64,000 nt of DNA from Porphyrobacter sp. (GTDB lineage Bacteria > Pseudomonadota > Alphaproteobacteria > Sphingomonadales > Sphingomonadaceae). Made by a program: the position numbers and the translations under genes. Under the pieces are notes generated by a model. The model ran no database searches, had not been told where the DNA came from, and saw only the letters and a list, made by a program, of their open reading frames with translations. The stretch is from positions 124,001-188,000 of the forward strand of contig JAPZUC010000002.1 of assembly GCA_027533455.1 (NCBI GenBank), given 5' to 3'. This document shows positions 11,322 through 18,940 of the stretch, piece after piece. Numbering within the stretch: position 1 is the stretch's first letter; each line of letters starts with the position of its first letter.

Positions 11322-11852
11322 TCAGCCCGCGCAGCCGCGTGACCCAGGCGGAGCACTGACCTTTTCGCCAGCCCTTACGCGTTGCAGCACAGATTCAACT
11401 GCCGCATTCGCTCTTTTATTCGCGCGCGCCTGACCGGTCTTGTCCAGATCAGAGAAATCGCCCTCGGCTGTGAGCGCCGCACTGTGCGCTACCTCTACCG
11501 CCCGTGCTTCTTCCTTCGTGCAAATGTCCTCGCCGTAACCGGTCACGATGCATTCGTCGCCCGAGTAGGTGGAGATGCAGTCCACTGAGGGCGCCCACAA
11601 GCACATTGTGTCCGTCGTGGTGACGTCCCTGTCTGCGATGGCGGCCCTGTAAGCCTGCCAGCAAGCCGTGCGAGCCGCCGCGCCCTTTTCGCGCGTGCAA
11701 CGACAAGCGGACGTGGCGAGGGTTTGCAAATGGGCGACCTCAGTCCGCGCTTCCTCCGACGCTCTGAAGTCGAGATACCGCAGCGCCATCCGTCCGCCGA
11801 GCAGCAGCGCCAGCACCAGCGCGATCAGCATCAGCCAGCGTTTGCGGTTCAC
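11322..11852 (-). CDS. Membrane-anchored cysteine-rich protein of unknown function
   Basis: I do not recognise this 176-residue protein. Residues about 5-22 (WLMLIALVLALLLGGRMAL) form one N-terminal membrane segment and the rest is predicted periplasmic. The soluble part has several cysteines (SACRC, TACW, TMCLW, VDCIS, DECIV, DICTK), suggesting structural disulfides. The start is a GTG that overlaps the stop codon of the upstream gene by four bases (GTGA), so the two are probably co-translated. The longer track start lies inside that upstream gene. Shared operon position suggests a joint envelope function with the exported protein upstream. Confidence 0.65.
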   Translation of the reverse strand: MNRKRWLMLIALVLALLLGGRMALRYLDFRASEEARTEVAHLQTLATSACRCTREKGAAARTACWQAYRAAIADRDVTTTDTMCLWAPSVDCISTYSGDECIVTGYGEDICTKEEARAVEVAHSAALTAEGDFSDLDKTGQARANKRANAAVESVLQRVRAGEKVSAPPGSRGCAG

Positions 11853-12835
11853 TTGCCTTCCGCAGCCGCCGGCGCGGCCTCGGCGCACTGCGCCCCTTCT
11901 TCGGTGCATTGCTCGTCATAGGCGGCCATGACCGAGCGATTCAGGCGATTGGACCATTCATTGCGCCGCAGCGAGTAGATGCCCATGAGGTAGGCGCGGT
12001 CGAAATCGGTCATTTCTTCGGGCGAGGCTTTGGGCCCGTCACGGAACAGGGTCAGCAGCGTGGAAGCGCCCAGCGTGTCGAAGTCGATGTTGCGGCGCGG
12101 CGTGCCGAACAGATAGAGGGAGGCGAGATCGGCCAGCTGGATCGCCTCGACGCCCACCAGCTGCTTCATGTCGAACACCACCACCGACACTTCCTTGGCG
12201 CGAAACGTGTTGGATCGCAGGCGTGAGGCGAAGGGGGTCTGGATGACCGGAAGGCCCTCGCCGAACCCGCCGCCGGAGACCGGGATCGAACTGCCATCGA
12301 GGATCGTCGGGCCATCGTTGTTGCGCACCGCGATCTGGTTCCACGCCACCACCGGCCGGCCCGCCCTGAGATCGGCGCGGATGGAGTTGACGGTCTGGTC
12401 GCGGATATCGCGCGGGCCCAGTAGGCCAAAGCGCTTGTTCATCACCTTCTCGAACATCTCGGGCGGCTGTTCGAGGATCAGGACGATGGCATTGGGCGAG
12501 CACTTCGGCTTGGGCTTGGCCAGCTCGACAAAATCGGCCACCGCGCTGATTCGCGCCTCGATCAGGCGGGCGACCTTGGCATCGACCCCGACCACCTTGG
12601 GGCAGACCGGATCGTGGAAGCGCGGCACGACCTCGGAGAAGGCGAGCGGCGCTGCGATCTGCCGGACGCTCTCGCGCACCTGCTCGCGTTCAAGCCGCCG
12701 TTCGGCGCGCACTTCGATCTCGTTGGAGGGCTCGGCCCGTGGAGCGGCGGCGGGGGCCTCCTGCGCGGCAACCGCACTTGGCGAGGATGCCGCGACCAGT
12801 GCTGCCAGGACGCTCCGGATCCAACCGTTCTGCAT
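11849..12835 (-). CDS. Exported protein of unknown function
   Basis: This 328-residue protein has a clear signal peptide (VLAALVAASSPSAVAAQ) followed by an Ala/Pro linker and an Arg/Glu-rich helical stretch. The core contains RFHDPVCPKVVG, a two-cysteine pair (VCP and PKCSPN) and a long segment ending in FDTLGASTLLTLFRDG. I recognise this FHDPVCP pattern only as a conserved unknown type in sphingomonads. The C-terminus again has paired cysteines (EQCTEEGAQC). It lies 95 bp after the trypsin-like protease gene and overlaps the next gene, so an exported three-gene unit is plausible. Confidence 0.7.
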   Translation of the reverse strand: MQNGWIRSVLAALVAASSPSAVAAQEAPAAAPRAEPSNEIEVRAERRLEREQVRESVRQIAAPLAFSEVVPRFHDPVCPKVVGVDAKVARLIEARISAVADFVELAKPKPKCSPNAIVLILEQPPEMFEKVMNKRFGLLGPRDIRDQTVNSIRADLRAGRPVVAWNQIAVRNNDGPTILDGSSIPVSGGGFGEGLPVIQTPFASRLRSNTFRAKEVSVVVFDMKQLVGVEAIQLADLASLYLFGTPRRNIDFDTLGASTLLTLFRDGPKASPEEMTDFDRAYLMGIYSLRRNEWSNRLNRSVMAAYDEQCTEEGAQCAEAAPAAAEGK

Positions 12836-12930
12836 TATTCACCTGATTTTGTTCGCCCCATTGCGTGCTTGGCAGGTGTTGCCACGCGCATGAACGGGCG
12901 ATGAATTCTGGGCCGGGCAAGGGGGCCCTT

Positions 12931-14490
12931 CTAGGGCTTGGGCGCGCAGCTATAGACCAGCCTTTCATTGGGGCGTTCGGGCAGCTGCGAAATCAGCGCC
13001 GATTGCTGTTCGCCCAGCGTGCGGGCGGCCTCGCTCACTCCGCAGGCGGGGGGCGAATAGGCGGCACGAGCCTCGCGCGCTGCGGAGAGAGCTTGCTGGC
13101 CGAGCAGATAGCGGTCGGAGCGCAAGGTGCGGGTGTCGGGATCATAGGTGTTGACCGCCACCGCGGCATCCTCCTGCGCGGCGAAGACCCGGCTCCATTC
13201 GCCGCCTTGCCCCAGCCCGTATTGCGTGCGCCCGTTGACGCAGCCATCGGCCGACCAGTCGAAGGCGACGTCGTCCGTTTTGGCCGAGGTCACGCGGCTG
13301 CGTTCCGGCACGAGGGTGCAGATCAGCGCGCCTTCGGCAGCGGCATCCCTGCTGGCGGGGGCGGGGGCGGGGGCGGGGGCGTCCTTGCCTTCGGCCTTGG
13401 CGATGGCGGCGGCGACCCGGTCTTCGATCTCGGACAAGCCGGGGCGGGTGACCCACAGCAGTGCCGCGGCGGCCAGCGAGACGGCCGAAAGCGCGGCCGC
13501 GATGCGGATGTGGGTGCGCCTCGCCTCGCTTCCGCGCCACACGGCTGCAGCATAGCCGCAGCCGATGCTCGCGATCAGCGCGATCAGCGCCAGTGCCATG
13601 CGGTTCTCGCGCGCCTCGATCACCTCCATCTGTGCGGTGAGCTGGGCTGTCTCGCGCACTTCGCGCAAGGCATCCGAACGCTGCTCCAGCGCCGCGCGGG
13701 CCTGGCTCTGCTCGGCCTCCATCCGCTGGCGCTCCTCGGCGTTCAACTCGTCGATCGAGCGGCAGGGCAGGGCGTTGGTGACCGGCTCCACCCCGTTCTT
13801 GCGCAGGAACGGGAAGAGTTCGCGCAGGGATACCGCGAAGTAGAACTCCGCATCCCCGCTGGCCGAATCCGAGCTGAAGGAGTTGACCCCGATCACCCGG
13901 CCGCACGGATCGAGCAGCGGCCCGCCGGAATTGCCGCGCGCGATGGGGGCGGTGTGAAGAATGGTGTCGAACTGCCGGCTGGGCCGCGCGCCAGACAGGT
14001 AACCGCGCGATTTGACCGGCGACTGGGCGCGGAAGATATCGCCCATATCGAGCCCCTGCGCCAGATCGACATTCATCGGATAGCCGACCGCCGATACCTC
14101 GCCCAGATCGCTGATGGCTCCGCCCGCGATTGCCAGCGGCGGCAGGCGCAGGCTGCCCTTGGCGATCTCGAGCAGGGCCAGATCATTGCGCGGGCTGACC
14201 GCGATCACCCGCGCAAAGGCGCCGCCTTCGCCTTCGGGCGGCACGATGCCGATCCGCAGCGTATCGTCCTGCACCGCCTCGGCGACGACGTGTGCATTGG
14301 TGACGATCCGCGTCGGCGTGACTGCAAAGCCGGTGCCGTGGCTGACGGGGGTGGGCTGGCCGTTCTCGGTGCCGATGATCACCACCCTCACCACTCCCCG
14401 GGATGCCGCATCGACATCGCCCGGATCGGCCGAGGCAGGAAGAGCCAGAAAGGTCAGGAGCAGGGCAAGCGCGCCGAGAAGCCGGATCAT
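12931..14490 (-). CDS. Trypsin-like serine protease with membrane segments and C-terminal domain
   Basis: This 519-residue protein begins with a signal peptide (LGALALLLTFLALPASA) and a trypsin-fold domain of the DegP/HtrA (S1C) type. The catalytic histidine is in VTNAHVV near residue 67, the aspartate in SPRNDLALLE near 106 and the serine in ARGNSGGPL near 192. Unlike DegP it has no visible PDZ domain. A coiled-coil-like Glu/Arg/Gln segment (about 245-290) leads into two membrane helices (about 292-310 and 325-345), an Ala-Pro repeat and a C-terminal domain with cysteines. The layout suggests an envelope-bound protease with a sensing or anchoring tail. Substrate is unknown. Confidence 0.8.
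   Translation of the reverse strand: MIRLLGALALLLTFLALPASADPGDVDAASRGVVRVVIIGTENGQPTPVSHGTGFAVTPTRIVTNAHVVAEAVQDDTLRIGIVPPEGEGGAFARVIAVSPRNDLALLEIAKGSLRLPPLAIAGGAISDLGEVSAVGYPMNVDLAQGLDMGDIFRAQSPVKSRGYLSGARPSRQFDTILHTAPIARGNSGGPLLDPCGRVIGVNSFSSDSASGDAEFYFAVSLRELFPFLRKNGVEPVTNALPCRSIDELNAEERQRMEAEQSQARAALEQRSDALREVRETAQLTAQMEVIEARENRMALALIALIASIGCGYAAAVWRGSEARRTHIRIAAALSAVSLAAAALLWVTRPGLSEIEDRVAAAIAKAEGKDAPAPAPAPASRDAAAEGALICTLVPERSRVTSAKTDDVAFDWSADGCVNGRTQYGLGQGGEWSRVFAAQEDAAVAVNTYDPDTRTLRSDRYLLGQQALSAAREARAAYSPPACGVSEAARTLGEQQSALISQLPERPNERLVYSCAPKP
13355..13380 (-). repeat. Hexanucleotide microsatellite (GCGGGG) inside the protease gene
   Basis: Four tandem GCGGGG units plus two bases encode an Ala-Pro linker (APAPAPAP) between the membrane part and the C-terminal domain. 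Because the unit is six bases, slippage would change linker length without breaking the frame. Confidence 0.85.
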
Positions 14491-14546
14491 GGCGCGGCTT
14501 ATAGCCGCTTTTTCAAATCGCGCGACATTGAACGCAAACTTGCCGG

Positions 14547-15617
14547 GTGCAGCAGGGGCAGGGCTGTGGCAGAGTGTTTCACGTGAAACATTACAAGAAC
14601 ATCACTAATGACGAGCGCTGGCAGATTGCGCTGGCCAAGGACCGCCGTTTCGACGGAGCCTTTGTCACGGGTGTCCATTCAACCGGCATCTATTGCCGGC
14701 CGAGTTGCCCGGCGCGGGCGCCTTTGCGCAAGAACGTGCGCTTCTATGCGACCGCGAAAGAGGCTGCCAAAGCGGGGCTAAGGCCGTGCAAGCGCTGCTC
14801 TCCGCATACCCAAAGCGCCGAAGAGGCCTGCGTGCTGGCCGCGATTGCCGCGATCCGCGCAAACGGCGCGATGACGCTGGAGGCGCTGGCCGATCTGACC
14901 GGCTATGCCCCCACCCATTTCCAGCGCCTGTTCAAACGCACCGTCGGCCTGTCCCCCGCCGCCTTTGCCAAGGCGCTGCGGCAAGAGCGGGTCAGGGAGG
15001 GGTTGAGCAGGGGTCTGAGGGTGACTGAAGCCCTGTCAAACGCGGGCTACGGGGGGTCTGAACAGTTCTATGCAGAAACGAAAGGCAGGCTGGGCATGAA
15101 GCCGAGTGACTGGAGCAAGGGCGGCGCGGGCAAGCAGGTGCATTGGGCGGTGCTGGAAACCTCGCTGGGGCCGATGCTGGTTGCCGCTACGACCAAGGGC
15201 GTGTGCTGCCTCTCATTCGGGGAAGGAGAGGCGGAATTGCGCGCCCGCTTCCCCAAGGCCGAACTGGTGGCGGCAGGCGAGGACTTCCGCGCGCTGTTTG
15301 CAGCTGTGGTCGAGGCGGTCGAGCAACCGGGGCCGGGCAGCGCCGCGATCCCGCTCGACGTAAAAGGCACCGCCTTCCAGCAGCGCGTCTGGGAAGAACT
15401 GCGCCGCATCCCGCATGGCGAGACGCGGTCGTATGGCGAGTTGGCCGCCGCGCTCGGCAACCCCAAGGCGAGCCGCGCGGTCGGCGGCGCTAACGGCGCG
15501 AACCATGTCGCGGTGCTGATCCCCTGCCACCGCGTGATTGCCAGCGACGGGTCGTTGGGGGGCTATGCCTATGGGTTGGCGATCAAGGCTGAGTTGTTGA
15601 AGCGGGAGGGGGCTTGA
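14547..15617 (+). CDS. ada: Bifunctional Ada-type methylphosphotriester/O6-alkylguanine repair protein and AraC regulator
   Basis: This protein (up to 356 residues) has the full Ada layout. The N-terminal zinc domain has GIYCRPSCPAR and RPCKRC, giving the four cysteines, one of which accepts methyl groups from DNA phosphotriesters. An AraC-type helix-turn-helix follows (LEALADLTGYAPTHFQRLFK). The C-terminal O6-methylguanine methyltransferase has PCHRV near residue 325 with the acceptor cysteine. Alkylation of the N-terminal cysteine normally turns the protein into an activator of its own gene. Three in-frame GTG codons (14547, 14574, 14583) are possible starts, and all place a perfect parS site within or next to the first codons, so the exact start is unsure. 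Confidence 0.92.
   Translation: MQQGQGCGRVFHVKHYKNITNDERWQIALAKDRRFDGAFVTGVHSTGIYCRPSCPARAPLRKNVRFYATAKEAAKAGLRPCKRCSPHTQSAEEACVLAAIAAIRANGAMTLEALADLTGYAPTHFQRLFKRTVGLSPAAFAKALRQERVREGLSRGLRVTEALSNAGYGGSEQFYAETKGRLGMKPSDWSKGGAGKQVHWAVLETSLGPMLVAATTKGVCCLSFGEGEAELRARFPKAELVAAGEDFRALFAAVVEAVEQPGPGSAAIPLDVKGTAFQQRVWEELRRIPHGETRSYGELAAALGNPKASRAVGGANGANHVAVLIPCHRVIASDGSLGGYAYGLAIKAELLKREGA
14575..14590. other. parS: parS centromere site (ParB binding), perfect match
   Basis: TGTTTCACGTGAAACA is a perfect 16-bp palindrome identical to the bacterial parS consensus (core GTTNCACGTGAAAC). ParB binds it, spreads and loads SMC. It overlaps the 5' end of ada. A second site is at 57135. Confidence 0.93.
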
Positions 15618-15657
15618 GGGCTGGCGTGCAGCTTCCCCTTTGTTTACAGGGCCTCGC

Positions 15658-16245
15658 ATGATGGATGCACCGCCCGAACCGCCTGCATTCCTCCAGGGCG
15701 AGCAGGTCATCCGGCAATCGCTGGCGCAGTGCGGGCTCGATCCCGCCGAGCTCACCTACCAGTACGATGAAGACAGCGACCGCTTCTATATCTCCGTCGG
15801 CCCGGCATCGGGGGTCACGACTGATCACTTCCCATGCATTTACGAGGCGGCGGGCTTTGAGCTGTTGTTGTTCGATGGTTCCGATCTGGGCTGGCAATAT
15901 GATGCCTATGTTCGCGAATTGCTCCGCCCGCAGTTGATGGCCGAGACCGAGGGGCGGCTGAAGGCACGTGGACTGTGGGAGGGTTTCCCGGCGCGCGACG
16001 CTTTTGCCTCTTTCGGTGACTATCTGAAGGCGATCGAACTCCATGTCGGCCTAGAGCCCGGAACGTGGCCGAAGGCGAATGGCGATAGCGGGATTACCTT
16101 TAACCCGCCATTCGAGGCACAGACGATCGGCACCTTCGTTGCCTTCGAACAGCAATTGGGCGACCTGATGTTGGCGCTCTGGTACGCGACCGCGCGTGAC
16201 CGCACGACATTCAGCATCATTGGCAACGATAAGATCCGCGAATGA
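15658..16245 (+). CDS. Hypothetical protein
   Basis: I do not recognise this 195-residue protein. It is acidic, soluble and without a signal peptide or membrane segment. A DEDSDRFYISVGPASG stretch sits near residues 35-50 and the second half has aromatic-rich segments (LGWQYDAYVRELL, LMLALWYATARD). The start MMDAPPEPP is preferred over the track start six codons upstream, though support is weak. It is 40 bp after ada on the same strand and followed at once by a REP-like palindrome. The region is probably not part of the ada regulon. Confidence 0.6.
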   Translation: MMDAPPEPPAFLQGEQVIRQSLAQCGLDPAELTYQYDEDSDRFYISVGPASGVTTDHFPCIYEAAGFELLLFDGSDLGWQYDAYVRELLRPQLMAETEGRLKARGLWEGFPARDAFASFGDYLKAIELHVGLEPGTWPKANGDSGITFNPPFEAQTIGTFVAFEQQLGDLMLALWYATARDRTTFSIIGNDKIRE

Positions 16246-16248
16246 AGC

Positions 16249-16280
16249 AGCGGGGCCCCGGCTCAAAGGCCGGGGAGACG
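16249..16280 (+). repeat. REP-like palindromic element, copy 1
   Basis: AGCGGGGCCCCGG-type element followed by GCCGGGGAGACG. It is one of five related copies in the window (others at 16312, 16664, 33083, 33136). It starts four bases after the stop codon of the upstream gene, a usual place for REPs. Confidence 0.75.
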
Positions 16281-16311
16281 AAGGTCAATTCATTGGCCCC
16301 TAGCCTTTTCT

Positions 16312-16342
16312 CGTCGCCCCGGGCTTGACCCGGTGTCCCGCT
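16312..16342 (-). repeat. REP-like palindromic element, copy 2 (inverted)
   Basis: The inverted orientation of the same family (CGTCGCCCCGGGCTTGACCC then TCCCGCT). With copy 1 it forms a BIME-like pair facing each other, immediately before the GIY-YIG remnant. Confidence 0.72.
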
Positions 16343-16359
16343 TTCTTATCAATCACTTG

Positions 16360-16660
16360 ATGGATCACGAGGCATTGGGCGGCTGGGTCTACATCATGGC
16401 GGATCGTTACCGCGGTATCATGTACGTCGGCGTCACCTCGGACATCGCGGCGCGGGTGAGCCAGCATCGCGGCGGGACGGGATCGGACTTCTGCGCGCGG
16501 TATGGGCTGACACGGCTGGTCTGGGCCGAGCGCTGCGGCTCCATCAACGCCGCCTCGCACACGAAAGCGCGTGAAACGATGGCGGCGCGAGTGGAAATTT
16601 GCGCTGGTCGAAAAGGCCAATCCGGATTGGGATGACCTCTTCGAGCGGCTGCTGGTCTGA
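16360..16660 (+). pseudogene. GIY-YIG nuclease family gene with a frameshift
   Basis: The first part reads WVYIMADRYRGIMYVGVTSD, the classic GIY-YIG core of the small single-domain nucleases that are widespread in alphaproteobacteria. After AERCGSINAA the frame is lost. In the next frame, from about 16562, the normal C-terminus continues: KRWRREWKFALVEKANPDWD, then DLFERLLV and a stop at 16660. One extra base near 16553-16561 explains this, so the track ORF 16333-16635 ends in nonsense. It could be a real pseudogene or a sequencing error. REP-like elements abut it on both sides. Confidence 0.82.
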
Positions 16661-16663
16661 AGA

Positions 16664-16694
16664 AGCGGGGCCCCGGATCAAGTCCGGGGTGACG
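16664..16694 (+). repeat. REP-like palindromic element, copy 3
   Basis: AGCGGGGCCCCGGATCAAGT then CCGGGGTGACG. It begins four bases after the stop of the GIY-YIG remnant and lies between two convergent genes, where it may also act as a transcription barrier. Confidence 0.78.
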
Positions 16695-16697
16695 GAG

Positions 16698-17333
16698 TCA
16701 ATCCAGCTTCGGCGGCATCCCCGGTTCGCACTTCGCCATCGCTGCCTGATACGCAGGCCGCTCGCCGATGCGCTTCAGGTAGGCTTGCAGGTTCGGCATG
16801 CCCTCGATGTTCATCCCGCTCATGGCGCGGCTGGTGGTGAGTTGGAAGCCCATCATGATGTCCGCCGTGGTGAGCTGCGATCCCCCGAAATAGTCCGCCT
16901 CGCCGAGCCGCTTTTCGACGATCGCCCACCCTTTCGCCACGCGGTCGGCCACGAACGGCGGGAGCTCGGTTGCGCCCATGAACTGCGCCACCAGCGCCAT
17001 CATGCCGTTGGTCATGAAGGTCGCGTTGGCCCAGTGGTAGTAGAACAGGTGGTCGGCGAAATCGGGGTGATCCACGCCCGGCACTAGCGCCGTGTCGGGC
17101 GCATACTTGGCGATGATGTAATCCATGATCGCGCCGCTTTCGCCCAGCACGAGGTCGCCGTCGGTGATGACCGGCGCGATGCCCATCGGGTGCAGCGCCT
17201 TGTACTCGTCGGGGGCGAGGCGGTTATCTGTGCGGCGATTGTAGAGCTTGAGGTCGTAATCCAGCCCCAGCTCGTCGGCGAGCCAGACGATGCGTTCGGA
17301 TTGCGACAGGCGCAGGTGGTGGATGGTCAGCAT
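16698..17333 (-). CDS. Glutathione S-transferase family protein
   Basis: This 211-residue protein is a cytosolic glutathione S-transferase that conjugates or reduces substrates with glutathione. The thioredoxin-like N-terminal domain begins MLTIHHLRLSQSERIVWLAD and contains MGIAPVITDGDLVLGESGAI, with the cis-proline and the Glu-Ser pair that bind glutathione near residues 52-66. The helical C-terminal domain follows. The start is the ATG at 17333, not the longer track start, which lies in the upstream photolyase gene. A GGGAG site precedes it. It is 11 bp downstream of the photolyase-like gene and so likely cotranscribed. The physiological substrate cannot be told from sequence. Confidence 0.88.
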   Translation of the reverse strand: MLTIHHLRLSQSERIVWLADELGLDYDLKLYNRRTDNRLAPDEYKALHPMGIAPVITDGDLVLGESGAIMDYIIAKYAPDTALVPGVDHPDFADHLFYYHWANATFMTNGMMALVAQFMGATELPPFVADRVAKGWAIVEKRLGEADYFGGSQLTTADIMMGFQLTTSRAMSGMNIEGMPNLQAYLKRIGERPAYQAAMAKCEPGMPPKLD

Positions 17334-17344
17334 GGTGGGCTCCC

Positions 17345-18904
17345 TCAGACGTTTCTGGCCCAACCTTTGCGGGCCGGCTCGAGGCTGTCGAGGAATTTTT
17401 CCGCGCTTTCCAAATATTCGCGCTGCTTGGCCTCGGCCATCCGGTCCCACGTGCCATAGATGCGCCCGATGCGGTGGTTGCTTTCGAGCTTTGCGCGGTT
17501 CCTGACCATGAAGTCCCAGTAGAGCGGGTTGAACGGGCAGGCGTCCGGCCCAGTCTTCTGCGCGGGTTTGTAGCGGCATTTCCCGCAATAATCGGACATC
17601 TTGTTGATGTAATTGCCGGAGGCCGCATAGGGCTTGGTCGCGAGCCTGCCGCCATCGGCATAGAGCACCATGCCCGCGACGTTCGGCAGCTCGACCCATT
17701 CGAAGGCATCGGCATAGACCGCCAGATACCAGTCGGCGACCTCTTGCGGGTCGATCCCGGCGATGAGGCAGAAATTGCCGAGCACCATCAGCCGCTGGAT
17801 ATGGTGCGCGTGGGCATCTTCCCGCGTGGTGCGGATGCAGTCTGACAGGCAGCGCATGTCGGTCTTGCCCGTCCAGAAGAACTCGGGAAGCGTGCGGTGG
17901 GCGGCGAGTTCGTTGGCTTCGGCGAGGCCAGGCATGGTGTACCAGTAGAACCCGCGCACATATTCGCGCCAGCCGATGATCTGGCGGATGAAGCCCTCTA
18001 CGGAATTCAACGGAGCCCCGCCTGATTTATAGGCATCCTCGGCGGCGCGGCACAGCTCCTGCGGATCGAGCAGGCCGATATTGAGGCTGGTCGAGAGCAT
18101 TGAGTGATAGAGGTCGTCCTCCCCGTGCACCATCGCGTCTTGATAGGGGCCGAAAAGGCTGAGGCGGCGGGCGAAGAAGACCTCGGCGGCTTCGAGTGCC
18201 TCGGCGCGGGTCACGGGCCAGCCGAAGGGCTCCAGATCACCGAAGTGATCGGGGAAGCGTTGGCCGACCAGCGCGATCACCTCCTGCGTGATGGCGTCGG
18301 GCACGAATTTGGGGGTGGGGGGCGCCTTCAGGCCTTGCTTGGGCGGCTCGCGGTTTTCGGCATCGAGATTCCAGACGCCGCTGACAGGCTTGTCGCCGTC
18401 CATGAGGAGGCCCGTTTTCCGCCGCATCTCTCGGTAGAAATACTCCATCGTGAGATGCTTGCGCCCGTCCGCAAAGGCGCGGAAATCGGCGTGGGTGGCG
18501 ATGAAGCGCGTGTCGGGGAGGATCGAGACAGGGCAAGGGAAGCGGCCCTCCCATTCGCACATGGCTTCGTGCACCCGCCATTCGCCGCTTTCGGTGACGT
18601 GGATTTCGGAGGGGGCGTGGCGTTCGACCGCGCGGGCGACTTCGCCGGTGAAGCTGCCGGTGTTCTCGGGATCATCAAGCCGGACGTAATCGACCGGCCA
18701 GCCTTCCGCGCGCAACTCTTCGGCGAAGTGGCGCATGGCCGAGAAGATCAGCACGATCTTCTGCTTGTGGTGCTTCACGTAGGTCGCCTCGTCCCACACC
18801 TCCATCATCAGGATGCGCGTCTCGGCAGGGCTGAGGCCTTCGAGGCTGGAGAGATTGGGCGACAGCTGGTCGCCGAGGATCGGCACGAGAATGGGGCGGG
18901 TCAT
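17345..18904 (-). CDS. Cryptochrome/photolyase-related protein, iron-sulfur type
   Basis: This 519-residue protein belongs to the deoxyribodipyrimidine photolyase-related (FeS-BCP, PhrB/CryB) group, which binds FAD and a [4Fe-4S] cluster and repairs (6-4) DNA photoproducts in the tested member. It begins MTRPILVPILGDQLSPNLSS, the family N-terminus. The cluster cysteines are in CGKCRYKP and DACPFNPLYWDF near residues 440-465, plus MRCLSDC further upstream. The start chosen drops nine codons from the track ORF. GST follows 11 bp downstream and priA lies 36 bp upstream, on the same strand. Light-repair use fits a surface-water bacterium, but this is inference. Confidence 0.9.
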   Translation of the reverse strand: MTRPILVPILGDQLSPNLSSLEGLSPAETRILMMEVWDEATYVKHHKQKIVLIFSAMRHFAEELRAEGWPVDYVRLDDPENTGSFTGEVARAVERHAPSEIHVTESGEWRVHEAMCEWEGRFPCPVSILPDTRFIATHADFRAFADGRKHLTMEYFYREMRRKTGLLMDGDKPVSGVWNLDAENREPPKQGLKAPPTPKFVPDAITQEVIALVGQRFPDHFGDLEPFGWPVTRAEALEAAEVFFARRLSLFGPYQDAMVHGEDDLYHSMLSTSLNIGLLDPQELCRAAEDAYKSGGAPLNSVEGFIRQIIGWREYVRGFYWYTMPGLAEANELAAHRTLPEFFWTGKTDMRCLSDCIRTTREDAHAHHIQRLMVLGNFCLIAGIDPQEVADWYLAVYADAFEWVELPNVAGMVLYADGGRLATKPYAASGNYINKMSDYCGKCRYKPAQKTGPDACPFNPLYWDFMVRNRAKLESNHRIGRIYGTWDRMAEAKQREYLESAEKFLDSLEPARKGWARNV

Positions 18905-18940
18905 GCCAAGGGATACGCCCCGCGCCCACATTTGGTTTCG

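Noticed and set aside
12865-14586. 573-residue plus-strand ORF opposite the trypsin-like protease
   Set aside because: The protease has a full catalytic triad and signal peptide; the plus frame is a GC-rich shadow.
16333-16635. Intact 100-residue GIY-YIG protein as listed in the ORF track
   Set aside because: The last 25 residues do not fit the family; the proper C-terminus continues in the next frame.
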